Source: Puniceicoccaceae bacterium Marseille-Q1082 (lineage in GTDB: Bacteria; Verrucomicrobiota; Verrucomicrobiia; Opitutales; Intestinicryptomonadaceae). From it: DNA of 64,000 nt. The translations under genes and the position numbers were made by a program. Shown here piece after piece: positions 1-8,562 of this stretch. The DNA lies in contig CAJGBI010000001.1 in the NCBI GenBank assembly GCA_904424815.1, forward strand, positions 1,016,508-1,080,507, written 5' to 3'. The notes below the pieces were generated by a model. The model worked only from the letters and a program-made list of their open reading frames with translations, had not been told where the DNA came from and did no database searches. Each line of letters begins with the position of its first letter. The stretch's first letter is position 1.

Positions 1-1107
1 GAACTTATCTCGCTTTCAGGCGCTATTAGAGAAAGAATCGGCGGATTAAAGGAAAAACTTCATCCGATTACGGCAAAAGCTGTCTCGGCAGTCGTCGCCG
101 ACATGAACAGCTACTATTCAAATTTAATCGAAGGACATCATACATACCCGAAAGACATAGAACGCGCCTTGCAAAACGATTTTTCCTCGAATCTGCAAGA
201 GCGGGACAAGCAACTTTTAGGTCTTGCCCATGTAAAGACCGAAAACGCCATATTAAGTTACGCAACGGAAGAAAATATATTTACTCCCGGAACATTGCTC
301 AAAATCCATGAGACTTTTTATGCAAATTTGCCGGAATCGATGCGACTCTCAAAATCGCAAAGCGGCAAAGAATATCAAATCATTCCCGGAAAATTCCGAA
401 ATTTTGAAGTTGCCGTGGGCGCTCATCAACCCCCAGCCTCAAAAAGTTTAGAGAAGTTCATCGCAAGGTTCTGCGAGGCTTATAAAAATATCCCAATAGG
501 CGAAATTCTGATTGCCGCCGCGGCATCTCATCACAGGTTGGCGTGGATTCATCCTTTTGGAGACGGTAACGGTAGGGTTGTGCGCATATTTACAAGCTCT
601 CTACTCAAGGCATACGGACTAAACGGAGGCGGAATATGGTCTATTTCCCGCGGGCTTGCAAGAAACCGCAGTCAGTATTACGCAAAGCTTGCAATCGCCG
701 ATCAGGATAGACAAGGCGATCTTGACGGACGAGGCACTCTTAGCGAGCGAAGCCTGATTAAATTTTGCGAATTTTTCCTTTCCACAATGCTTGATCAAAT
801 GGACTTCATGCTTGGCGTCCTGAAATTGGATTCCGTAATAAGCCGATATGCCCGCTTAATGCATGAGGTATTCCCAAAGAAATCGGAACTTTGCCTTCGC
901 ATTATAAAAGAGCTTTGGACTTTTGGAGAAACGCCCCGCGGGAAGATATGCGAAATAACTGGTATGTCCGAAAGGGCTTCGCGCGCAATTTTATCCGAAC
1001 TTGAATCCAAGGGTTTTGTAAAAAGCGATTCTCTTAAAACGCCCGTTCATATAAATATTTCCGCTGATATATCCGAACAAATCTTCCCCAATCTTTTCAT
1101 AGGTTAA
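1..1107 (+). CDS. Fic family protein (AMPylase-type), 5' end outside window
   Basis: The frame is open from base 1, so the true start lies outside the window; the first visible ATG is at 103 but coding similarity begins before it. The FIC core HPFGDGNGR, with the catalytic His, is at about residue 184 of the visible chain. A preceding helix carries SNLIEG, which fits the (S/T)xxxE(G/N) inhibitory motif, so the protein is a class II Fic that restrains itself through its N-terminal helix. The C-terminus has a winged-helix-like segment (ICEITGMSERASRAILSELESKG, in pieces) usual in Fic proteins of this type. Fic proteins normally transfer AMP or another phosphate-linked group to a target protein; the target here is unknown. 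No antitoxin gene is visible in the window. It lies at the edge of the AT-rich island. Confidence 0.9.
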   Translation, partial: ELISLSGAIRERIGGLKEKLHPITAKAVSAVVADMNSYYSNLIEGHHTYPKDIERALQNDFSSNLQERDKQLLGLAHVKTENAILSYATEENIFTPGTLLKIHETFYANLPESMRLSKSQSGKEYQIIPGKFRNFEVAVGAHQPPASKSLEKFIARFCEAYKNIPIGEILIAAAASHHRLAWIHPFGDGNGRVVRIFTSSLLKAYGLNGGGIWSISRGLARNRSQYYAKLAIADQDRQGDLDGRGTLSERSLIKFCEFFLSTMLDQMDFMLGVLKLDSVISRYARLMHEVFPKKSELCLRIIKELWTFGETPRGKICEITGMSERASRAILSELESKGFVKSDSLKTPVHINISADISEQIFPNLFIG

Positions 1108-1530
1108 AATTTGGATTTTAGTCTTATGCTTGCAGATGCATTGACTAATTTTTTATGAATGGATTTTCTGAAAGATTCTCCAAAAATAGATTATAACTAA
1201 ATACTAAGCAAATAGCGACAGCATTTTTAAATTACTGATATAAAAATATTAGGGCTTATTGTTTCCCTTGTAATAGTACGATTGCACTATCCCTTTAAGA
1301 ATAATATCCCTGTTATTGACATCGCTTGTAAGGTTTTCTCATTCCCGCTAAGATATTAATAACTTCAGAACGTAAAACAGCTACGCTCATGTTACTAGCT
1401 CTCCATCATGACAAGCTATTTTCTGAGCAGTAAACAAAATTTATTGCTAAATTATAAAATAAAACAACCACTTTTACGAAGATAAGTGGTTGTGAGCCTA
1501 TTAAATAAAATAACGACTTAGATTAAGAAT
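1108..1530. other. AT-rich intergenic region
   Basis: 423 bases between the Fic gene and the repeat-protein gene. I see no convincing reading frame. The only clear structure is the minus-strand terminator at 1453-1493. Confidence 0.6.
1453..1493 (-). terminator. rho-independent terminator of the repeat-protein gene
   Basis: Perfect 10-bp arms (ACAACCACTT at 1464-1473, AAGTGGTTGT at 1484-1493) with a 10-base loop. Read on the minus strand the hairpin is followed by GTTTTATTTTAT. It lies just past the stop at 1531. Confidence 0.75.
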
Positions 1531-2675
1531 TTATTTAACGTATCTTTCTTTAATAGATTCGGGAATTATATATTCAAATATTTTCCAGTCAGCAGGTGAA
1601 AATTCATCATAAATAGTATCTGGACAATTATTCACAAACTGCGGTTGTCTTCTTATGAGCGGCTCCCAGTTCAAAACATCAAATTCCTCCCACTTATCGA
1701 ACTTGTCTGCAAATTGTGGTTGTTCACTTAGGAGGCGGCTCCAATCCCAAGTATCAAATTTTTCCCACTTATCACACTTGTCCGCAAATTGTGGCTGTTT
1801 ACTTAAGAGCCAGCTCCAATTCTCAGTATTAAATTCTTCCCACTTGTCGCATTCTGATGCAAGCCCTAGATTCTTCTTCAATAGAGCAAGCCAGCCTGCT
1901 GCATACTCCTTTGATTTTTCTAGAAACTGCGGTTGTTGTACTATGAGCCGTCGCCAGTCTATATCGTCAAATTTCTCCCATTTGTCACACTTATCTGCAA
2001 ATTGTGGTTGTTCACTTAGGAGACAGCTCCAATCCCAAGTATCAAATTTTTCCCACTTATCACACTTGTCCGCAAATTGTGGTTGTTTACTTAGGAGACA
2101 GCTCCAACCCGAAGTATAAAATTCTTTCCACTTGCCACATTCAGATGCAAGCTCTGGATTCTTCATCAATAGAGCTACCCAACCTGCCGCATACTCTTTT
2201 GCTTTTTCTAGAAACTGCGGTTGTTGTTCTATGAGCGATTCCCAGTCCGAAACGAGAAATTCATCCCACTTGTCACACTTATCCGCAAATTGTGGTTGTT
2301 CAATTAAGAGAGGACTCCAACTCCAAACCCCAATATAAAATTTCTCCCACTTGTCGCACTTGTCCGCAAATTGTGGTTGTTTACTTAGGAGACAGCTCCA
2401 ATCCCAGGTATAAAATTCCTCCCACTTGTCGCATTCTGGTGCAAGCTCTGGATTCTTCATCAATAGAGCTACCCAACCTGCCGCATACTCTTTTGCTTTT
2501 TCTAGAAACTGCGGTTGTTGTACTATGAGCCGTCGCCAGTCTATATCGTCAAATTTCTCCCATTTGTCACACTTGTCTGCAAATTGTGGTTGTTCACTTA
2601 AAAGACGGCTCCAATCCACAGTATTAAATTCTTCCCACTTGTCGCATTTAGAAGCAAGCTCTGGCTTTTCTATCA
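1531..2675 (-). repeat. higher-order tandem repeats inside the repeat-protein gene
   Basis: Units of roughly 290 bp, each one long QPQFLEKAKEY unit plus short QPQFADK units, recur about three times. Blocks near 1918-2012 and 2504-2599 are almost base-identical over about 95 bp. Identity at DNA level points to recent expansion or gene conversion. Confidence 0.8.
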
Positions 2676-2708
2676 ATAGAGCAAGCCATCCGTTTTTATA
2701 TTCTTTTG

Positions 2709-2717
2709 CTTTTTTTC
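2709..2717 (-). other. slippery heptamer A AAA AAG at the frame junction
   Basis: On the minus strand the bases read GAA AAA AAG C in the upstream frame, so A AAA AAG is phased exactly as in known -1 frameshift sites such as dnaX. After a -1 slip the next codons are GCA AAA GAA TAT, which restore the repeat protein. An ordinary one-base loss from an eight-A run explains the same data. Confidence 0.7.
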
Positions 2718-3011
2718 AAACTGAGGTTGCTCGCACAATATATCTTCCCAATCATCGGTAGAAAATGCTTCCCATCCATTAAAATTTTCAATCGAATCAT
2801 TTTGCGTTGGATTCAAGAATGTTTCTTTGAATTCTTTGTATTTCATAATTATACTATCAGTAGTTATTCCCTATATTTATATTAAAACCCGCAATTGTGA
2901 ATGACTTCAAATACTGGGTTGGTTTCCCGCAGAAGTAAGGATATGCCAAGAGGTATTTTGAGATTTCCCCCTCAAAACCATAAATGCATCTGTTGTTAGA
3001 TTTAGTCGAGA

Positions 3012-4397
3012 TTAGGCGCTTAATAATGCGACTCTCAATTTTGCAATTTCAAAGGCGATTTTTGCGCAGCCTAAGGCGTGAGATTTGCTAAAGGCCGTAG
3101 TTATAGATTTCTCCAAATATTTTAGGATTTCTTCGGCCGCTTCTCTTTCTAATCGCAAATTATCAATTATTGCGCCTAAAATTTCTTCATTAAGAGCCGA
3201 ATCGCATTCTTTCTTTTTCAAAGCGTTTCGCCACTTGCCTAAGGTTAAACAATCGCAAGCAGTTAATTTGTGTGCCGCTCCAATCCATTGTTCTTGGAAA
3301 ACAAGAACGCCGTATGTTTCCTTTGTAATCTCGCTAATGATGGGGTGTATTTTCCTTACGCCATCTGGATTTATTTTATTTGCAATAAGTTCATCGAGCA
3401 AATCGCAACACCCCGGCCGATTGTAAGCAATTATAGCGGCCAGTTCTAACAACGAATTTGGCTTTAATTTTTTGGCATATTCTTTAGCCGACTTATATTG
3501 AAAATATGGTATTCCAAAGAAGTTTTTATCGGGATTTTCAAAAAATTTGAATACATCAGAATCGCTTGGATCCTTAGTAGCATCTATCATTTCTGATAAC
3601 TCGCGCGCGATATCCTCAAACTCGTTGGCTGACGCTCCAATAATCATTGCGCCACTTTCCTCGGCCTGAGTCCTAAAGTCTTTTGCTTGAAAATCAGGAA
3701 GCGGATAATTCCCGATAGCTATTATTCCTCCGCCATTGTGGAAGACATTGGGGTATTTTTTATATAAGTAATCCTCAACAAGATAAGGCTCTTCAGATAT
3801 ATGAAAAGTTGGAATATTTAAATTTTGCGCTGCCGAAAACTTATCGAAAACTAATCCGTATTTTATTGGATCAAACTCAGTAATTCCCAAAATGTATGCG
3901 ATGATACTACCGCTGGCACTCCCTCTAAAGCAACGCGCGGATAGCCCGTCTTTGCGCATGGTTTCAAGCAAATCCCAAACAATTAAAAATATATTATCAA
4001 AGCCTGTCTTAGATAAAAAATCTATTTCATCATTGATGCGCTCTGAAATTTCCGCTTCAGTATTTGGGTAAAATTTCTGCAGATTTCGTTGTACAGAATC
4101 TATTAGAAAATCTTTATTTGAGTTATAACCTCTTGGGAGTTTAAATTGCGGATAGTTTCGGGTGTGAGCCAAAAATGCTTCATCGACGTCAAATAATGAA
4201 GCGTCTACCTCGCATTTTGTTTCCGCTATGCGAATGAATCCACGCCTTTCCAAATCATTCATTATTGAACAAGCTTCACCAAACCCAATCTTTATGTTTC
4301 GTTGAAGAAAACTTGTCGAAACTTTCCTCTTAAGCTTTATCAGCTTAATAGCCTTAATATAGTTATTGTATCGCGATGATTTTTGTATTTCTCTCAT
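3012..4397 (-). CDS. DnaE-like protein without polymerase catalytic residues, with N-terminal FtsK-gamma-like winged helix
   Basis: 461 residues, far shorter than replicative DnaE (about 1150). Residues 10-57 (STSFLQRNIKIGFGEACSIM within) look like the DNA-binding gamma domain of FtsK. Residues 80-460 follow the palm and finger regions of the DNA polymerase III alpha subunit: RGSASGS (158-164), ILGITEFDPIKYGL (169-182), AYNRPG (324-329), TYGVLVFQEQ (361-370) and FSKSHA (436-441). Where active enzymes have PDFDIDF, with two metal-binding Asp, this protein has PTFHISE (196-202). The KFDFLGL segment with the third Asp is also missing, as are the PHP domain, tau-binding and OB parts. It cannot be a normal polymerase; a DNA-binding or regulatory role is inference. 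It starts inside the last codons of the preceding gene (ATGA overlap at 4394-4397), so the two are made together. Confidence 0.8.
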   Translation of the reverse strand: MREIQKSSRYNNYIKAIKLIKLKRKVSTSFLQRNIKIGFGEACSIMNDLERRGFIRIAETKCEVDASLFDVDEAFLAHTRNYPQFKLPRGYNSNKDFLIDSVQRNLQKFYPNTEAEISERINDEIDFLSKTGFDNIFLIVWDLLETMRKDGLSARCFRGSASGSIIAYILGITEFDPIKYGLVFDKFSAAQNLNIPTFHISEEPYLVEDYLYKKYPNVFHNGGGIIAIGNYPLPDFQAKDFRTQAEESGAMIIGASANEFEDIARELSEMIDATKDPSDSDVFKFFENPDKNFFGIPYFQYKSAKEYAKKLKPNSLLELAAIIAYNRPGCCDLLDELIANKINPDGVRKIHPIISEITKETYGVLVFQEQWIGAAHKLTACDCLTLGKWRNALKKKECDSALNEEILGAIIDNLRLEREAAEEILKYLEKSITTAFSKSHALGCAKIAFEIAKLRVALLSA

Positions 4398-5176
4398 TCC
4401 ATTACCTCCAATATACCTAAGTTTAAAGGTTCTTCCTTAAAGTAGCACCACGCCAAAAAAATCTCTCCTTGAGTTGTCTTTATGCGGATTGGATAGCGGC
4501 GGAAAAATTTTCTATTTGCAAAAATTCCGTCAAAGAAATCCAATTGCCTCATATTATTCAACTTGTATATGAAGCCTCTCCCGTGGGTTAGTTCGCATGG
4601 GACGTTTTTTAGAATGGCTTTCCCATCGCTTTTTTCGATGTTGTACTTTTCGCAAGTTTGGCATTTGCCAATTTCTTTTATCTTCAATTTTTTGGTGATG
4701 TAATCGTTCTCGTATCCCATTAGAAGTTTAGAGTAGATAAAAACATATTTGGCATAGAAGCGCTGCGTAAATTCCAAATAGAATTCCGGCAAATCGAAGT
4801 CCAGTGCTCCGTAAAATAAGTTCTGCAAACTTGCGTCTTTGCATATCCCAAAGCTAGAAGATTTGTTAATGCATGTAAAAATTTCCGCATCTTTCGGGCT
4901 TCCCTCACCGCAAAAAGATTTTTCGATTTTTACGTTAGTTTGTAAAAGGCCTAAACTGTACGGAGATTCCAAGTTGTTGAAACCAGAATCTGATATTCTC
5001 CAAATTCCGCCATACACATGTTCGTTTACAGATTTCTTTATGTTTGGCTTGCCAGATTCATCGACAAAAAATTCATAATCATCGAGTCTTGCCGATGCAA
5101 TTTTTTCGGGACTCGGACATATCTTCTCGAATTCCTCGCTATTTAAATCCGCGCCGTATGCAAAATAATATTTCAT
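4394..5176 (-). CDS. gamma-glutamylcyclotransferase-like (AIG2/GGCT fold) protein
   Basis: The start MKYYFAYGADLNSEEF matches the FAYGSNL loop that binds substrate in gamma-glutamylcyclotransferases; YGGIWRISDSGFNNLE also fits the fold. A second stretch near the C-terminus (GFIYKLNNMRQLDFFDG...RRYPIRIKT) looks like the distal half of the same fold, so the protein may hold one extended or two partial copies. Family enzymes release 5-oxoproline from gamma-glutamyl compounds; I cannot confirm the catalytic Glu. A cluster CQTCEKYNIEKSDGK..C lies between the parts. It is translationally coupled to the DnaE-like gene by a 4-bp overlap and starts from the divergent promoter region at 5177-5287. Confidence 0.65.
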   Translation of the reverse strand: MKYYFAYGADLNSEEFEKICPSPEKIASARLDDYEFFVDESGKPNIKKSVNEHVYGGIWRISDSGFNNLESPYSLGLLQTNVKIEKSFCGEGSPKDAEIFTCINKSSSFGICKDASLQNLFYGALDFDLPEFYLEFTQRFYAKYVFIYSKLLMGYENDYITKKLKIKEIGKCQTCEKYNIEKSDGKAILKNVPCELTHGRGFIYKLNNMRQLDFFDGIFANRKFFRRYPIRIKTTQGEIFLAWCYFKEEPLNLGILEVME

Positions 5177-5227
5177 AAAATTTTTATTTTTTGCATAATA
5201 CCACGTACTTTGCTTTTTATAATGGCG

Positions 5228-5245
5228 AGAATTGGGGACAATTCT
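5228..5245 (+). promoter_or_regulatory. candidate operator, dyad AGAATTG-GGGA-CAATTCT
   Basis: Perfect 7-bp inverted arms around GGGA, in the 111-bp gap between the divergent cyclotransferase-like and MBL genes. The core TTGGGGACAATTC (5232-5244) occurs again at 8567-8579, ahead of the second MBL gene. The distances to the start codons are 43 and 42 bases. A TATAAT at 5274-5279 lies only 8 bases before the MBL start codon, which would give a very short or no leader. Confidence 0.55.
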
Positions 5246-5287
5246 TGCACTTTAAAATATTTTATTCTCCGCATATAATATGGGCTT

Positions 5288-6562
5288 ATGAAATTGATTA
5301 TACACAGGGGAGATAAAGAAATTGGCGGCAGTTGCATTGAGATTAGAAGCAATTCGGGCGCGAGTATATTTATAGACGCCGGACTCGAGCTTTATGGCGA
5401 GAAGGCAAAGTTGCCCAAGGAGATTGAAAATACCGATGCCATATTCCTATCGCATGCACATCCGGATCACTTCGGCTTGCTTGGCAGAGTTTCCCAAAAT
5501 ATTCCAATGTATTGCGGCGAAATTACGGAAAGTATTTTGCAAATAATGATAGCCTTTAATGGAGACAAATTTGATAAAATCGATCGCAAATTTCTGCATT
5601 TTAAAAGCGGCGAAGAAGTAAAAATTAAAGACATTTCAATAACGCCGTTTTTGACCGACCACAGCGTGCCGGATTCCTATGCATTTCTTGTAAAAACGGA
5701 CGGGAAGGCGGTTTTATATTCTGGCGATTTTCGCACAGGCGGACGCAAGCATAATTGCATTACGCGCATATTAAATGCAGTGAAAAAGCCAAATATTTTA
5801 ATTGCCGATTGTACTTGCATAGAGCCTCGGGAAGGCAGCATAAAAACCGAAGAAGAGCTTGCAGAAAAGATCACTGAAACAATTTCAGCAAATTCAAATC
5901 TACCCGTTTTTGCAATATGCTCCGCTATAAATGTCGATAGAATTGTCACCATATACAAAGCGACAAGGCGCAACAAGAGAATTTTTGTCTGCGATATTTA
6001 CACAGCTTTAATACTTTGGGCTATGGGCAAATCCGGAGTAAAAGTTCCGCAAATAACTTGGGAATACGTAAAGGTCTTATCGCGAGATGATATTGCCAAA
6101 AGCCAAAGAGTTTTACTTGAACTTTCTTTTAAGAAACTTGGATTTAAGGATTTCAGGGATATTATTTACCGCAAAAACACTTCTATAACTGCCGAAGAAA
6201 TCTCAAAAAATCCTCATAAATATCTTCTAAAACTAAATCGCGTTCGGGATATTCAAAAGGCATGCGGAATTGGAAAATTCGTTCTCATATACTCCATGTG
6301 GAGCGGGTATCTAACTCCCGAATTCGACAAGCGTGGACAGTATAGAGATTTAATGGGCGATACTAATATAATCTTTGAAAATCTCCATACAGGGGGGCAC
6401 TCCGCTAGTGAAGATTTAAAAAGATTCATAAGCGGCTTAGATCCCGAATCCCTATTGCCATTCCATACAAATTCACAAGAATATATCTCTCAAAACCCAG
6501 ACACATTCGGAAATATTAACATACTTAACTTATCTGAATGTAATCAAGAGCTAGAAGTTTGA
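5288..6562 (+). CDS. MBL-fold, beta-CASP ribonuclease J-like hydrolase
   Basis: 424 residues. The metal-binding HAHPDH is at residues 56-61, followed by a His in TDHSVPDSYAFLV and an Asp in LYSGDFRTGG. A beta-CASP-like insertion follows (FAICSAINVDRIVTIYKATRR), then HTGGHSASEDLKRFI and PFHT, where RNase J-type enzymes place their last motifs. All expected ligands seem present, so a metal-dependent RNase or DNase is likely. It lacks the long C-terminal domain of RNase J. It is a stand-alone plus-strand gene diverging from the cyclotransferase/DnaE-like pair, and the shared upstream box suggests joint control with the second MBL gene. Confidence 0.85.
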   Translation: MKLIIHRGDKEIGGSCIEIRSNSGASIFIDAGLELYGEKAKLPKEIENTDAIFLSHAHPDHFGLLGRVSQNIPMYCGEITESILQIMIAFNGDKFDKIDRKFLHFKSGEEVKIKDISITPFLTDHSVPDSYAFLVKTDGKAVLYSGDFRTGGRKHNCITRILNAVKKPNILIADCTCIEPREGSIKTEEELAEKITETISANSNLPVFAICSAINVDRIVTIYKATRRNKRIFVCDIYTALILWAMGKSGVKVPQITWEYVKVLSRDDIAKSQRVLLELSFKKLGFKDFRDIIYRKNTSITAEEISKNPHKYLLKLNRVRDIQKACGIGKFVLIYSMWSGYLTPEFDKRGQYRDLMGDTNIIFENLHTGGHSASEDLKRFISGLDPESLLPFHTNSQEYISQNPDTFGNINILNLSECNQELEV

Positions 6563-6565
6563 GAT

Positions 6566-6601
6566 AAAAAAAGCTTCTTTGAAAAATACTCAAAGGAGCT
6601 T
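6566..6601 (-). terminator. terminator between convergent genes
   Basis: Arms AAGCTTCTTTG (6571-6581) and CAAAGGAGCTT (6591-6601), pairing throughout with one G-U. On the minus strand it is followed by seven T (6572-6566), so it mainly ends the gene at 6615-7460. It may also slow transcription from the MBL gene. Confidence 0.75.
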
Positions 6602-6614
6602 AAATATACATCAC

Positions 6615-7460
6615 TTAAGAATTATGTTTTCTATAACAAACTAATTTAAGATTTTTGTAACTGTTTTCGTAATCCTTCGGGGTTTCGGGTGTTTCATAAA
6701 TATATAAGTCAATTTCAAGATCATCAAATATCTTTGCAAGATATTCAAATTTCGAAGAATCCTTATCATCACAGAATTCAGCTGCGACTTTATATAGATC
6801 ATTTGCTTCATTTGAAATTTCACATGTATTATTAAATAATACAACAGCTTTTTTCACATTTTCTCGCTTTATTTGGATTTTTTTACATAATTTTATAGTT
6901 AAGAACTTATTAAAAAATTCTTCAGAAAATTGTTGATAATATGTCTGAATTTCAAATGCTGCTCTTAAAAGTCCTTCTGTGCTATTAGGAGCTTTTAATT
7001 CTACTATTGTTATAGTATCAGTATCTTTATTGTATGTTAAGAAATCAATTTTACCAACACCACGGTCTGATCTTTTAGCATTTAATGGTATCTCAAACTC
7101 AATGTTATCACCTAGATCATTAAGCTCTATACATTCTGCAATATCTCTTTCTGAAATTTTAAATTTACCTATTCTCGTTTTTTCCCCTTTTTTTCTTTTG
7201 GGGAATCCATTTTTTCTATCAATAAAAGGAATCTTTTTTAACATATCAACAACTTTCGGATATATCTTTTCTGATATAATATTAATATAATATTTTGATG
7301 AATCGTCCTTTGTAACTCCATTCCAATTTAATATATTAGAATGTTTAACACGTTTAGAATCTGCTTTATACAATTTATTAATATTGTCTTGATTTAATTC
7401 TTTTAGCAGTCCATCTGCATATTTTTCAGTTTCCTCTATTGTGTATATTCTTTTAGCCAT
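6615..7460 (-). CDS. PD-(D/E)XK nuclease-like protein
   Basis: 281 residues. The segment GVGKIDFLTYNKDTDTITIV followed by ELKAP has the Asp ... Glu-x-Lys layout of the PD-(D/E)XK nuclease fold; the helix after it (LLRAAFEIQTYYQQF) carries Q and Y as common in the family. I do not recognise the exact family. The gene is much more AT-rich and lysine/isoleucine/asparagine-rich than its neighbours, which suggests a separate origin. It starts 4 bases after the stop of the 350-residue gene, so the two form an operon. It could be a restriction-like or defence nuclease; that is inference. Confidence 0.6.
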   Translation of the reverse strand: MAKRIYTIEETEKYADGLLKELNQDNINKLYKADSKRVKHSNILNWNGVTKDDSSKYYINIISEKIYPKVVDMLKKIPFIDRKNGFPKRKKGEKTRIGKFKISERDIAECIELNDLGDNIEFEIPLNAKRSDRGVGKIDFLTYNKDTDTITIVELKAPNSTEGLLRAAFEIQTYYQQFSEEFFNKFLTIKLCKKIQIKRENVKKAVVLFNNTCEISNEANDLYKVAAEFCDDKDSSKFEYLAKIFDDLEIDLYIYETPETPKDYENSYKNLKLVCYRKHNS

Positions 7461-7464
7461 TTTT

Positions 7465-8517
7465 CTATCTTTCTATTAGTTTTCTAATTGATCGGAAATC
7501 CATGTTGGGACGGCCGATGGCGCGGGCGATAAAGTCTAATAGTTTGTCGCCTTTAAGTTTATTTTTTCTTCCTTCGGATTCGGCTTCGAGCGCAAGTTTT
7601 TTTAATGCGGCAAGGCGCGTGCGGCTCTCTGTAAATGCCAATCCCTGCTTTTGTACGCCCTTTGCTTTGTGCAGGCGCGAAATTTTACCGTGGTTAAAGT
7701 CTCGTTTGGCATCGTATGAAATATATCCTGGTATAAAGATCTGCGTGCCAAGCGGAGTAATATTTACTGAAGGTTTCATTATGTAGGGTTTATCGCCATC
7801 CATTGCCCACAGGTAATATTTCCAACAAAAGAGTTCAAATATCGCTTCAAATTCGGATTGCTGTGTCTTGAAAGAAACTCCGCCATCAAGCGTCCACGCA
7901 CGTTCGTTTAATAGACGCCGACGCAATTTGCCTTCGACGCATGTTTCTTTTGGATAGAGCGATTTTATCAAACTCCAGTCGCGCTTAAATTCTTCTGACG
8001 ATAGAATCTTCTTTTCAAATTCATCATATTTTGCGCGACCGACGACGCTTAGAAAATCTTCGTATCTTCCCTTGTAAACTATTTCTTGTGCCTCTTTTAC
8101 AGCCGCCAAATTTTTAAATTCAAAGCTATTAAATCCACAAGCCCCGCCCAGAGATGTATCTGCGGTTAGTTCCACAATAGCCCGTATTTTAGAAGAAAAT
8201 ATATCGGATTTACTTTCCAACGCCTCTTTTAAAATTTCTGCATAGGTTTCGGGGAAAGGAACAAAAGCCACTCGCGCTTGCCAAAAATTCAGACAAAAAT
8301 AGGCGTACGCATTTGCCAAATTCCAAACATACTCATTTCTACGTTCGTCTAATATTTGCGGTAGTTCGGAAAACAAAAATTTAATGAGCGGAAAATCTCT
8401 TTCATCAGAAAACGGCAAAGAGTTCAGTTCATTTAACGCTCTTTCTTCATCAAAAGCAGGCAGATGAAAAATCTTTAGCCATTTAGTCTTGAAAACATCT
8501 GAACGTTTATGCGCCAT
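7465..8517 (-). CDS. hypothetical protein of 350 residues
   Basis: I do not recognise this protein. It has no signal peptide and no membrane segment. The C-terminal 100 residues are basic (DFNHGKISRLHKAKGVQKQGLAF and RKNKLKGDKLLDFIARAIG, in pieces), which could suit nucleic-acid binding. It is the first gene of a two-gene unit with the PD-(D/E)XK-like protein. It is transcribed away from the second MBL gene across a 104-bp gap that holds the shared 13-bp box. Base composition is higher in GC than that of its operon partner. Confidence 0.6.
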   Translation of the reverse strand: MAHKRSDVFKTKWLKIFHLPAFDEERALNELNSLPFSDERDFPLIKFLFSELPQILDERRNEYVWNLANAYAYFCLNFWQARVAFVPFPETYAEILKEALESKSDIFSSKIRAIVELTADTSLGGACGFNSFEFKNLAAVKEAQEIVYKGRYEDFLSVVGRAKYDEFEKKILSSEEFKRDWSLIKSLYPKETCVEGKLRRRLLNERAWTLDGGVSFKTQQSEFEAIFELFCWKYYLWAMDGDKPYIMKPSVNITPLGTQIFIPGYISYDAKRDFNHGKISRLHKAKGVQKQGLAFTESRTRLAALKKLALEAESEGRKNKLKGDKLLDFIARAIGRPNMDFRSIRKLIER

Positions 8518-8562
8518 AATACAAAATAAATATAAAGATATTTACATTTAAAATAAAGGCTT

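Larger units (their letters stand above)
1531..2846 (-). pseudogene. tandem-repeat protein (QPQFADKCDKWEKF-type repeats), frameshifted near its 5' end
   Basis: The long frame seems to begin at a TTG near 2676, but repeat-like coding continues upstream in another frame to an ATG at 2844-2846 (MKYKEFKETFLNP...). That frame stops at a TGA at 2673-2675. The two frames join at a run of seven A (minus strand, 2716-2710): one more A, or a -1 ribosomal slip on A AAA AAG (2715-2709), gives FEKKAKEY, matching the FLEKAKEY of later repeats. The joined product would be about 438 residues. It consists of 22-24-residue units (QPQFADKCDKWEKF..DWS.LL) and longer units (QPQFLEKAKEYAAGW.ALL.KNPEL..ECDKWEEF), rich in W and aromatic residues. 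No signal peptide or catalytic motif is visible. I know such repeats only from uncharacterised gut-bacterial proteins. Whether the gene is broken, phase-variable or read by programmed frameshifting cannot be told from sequence. Confidence 0.75.

Noticed and set aside
1531-2676. Regularly spaced direct repeats that could suggest a CRISPR array
   Set aside because: The repeats are in-frame protein repeats with conserved codons and no unique spacers; they are coding.
2673-2676. TTG at 2676 as the start of the repeat protein
   Set aside because: Coding similarity continues upstream in another frame to an ATG at 2846; the TTG is inside a repeat unit.
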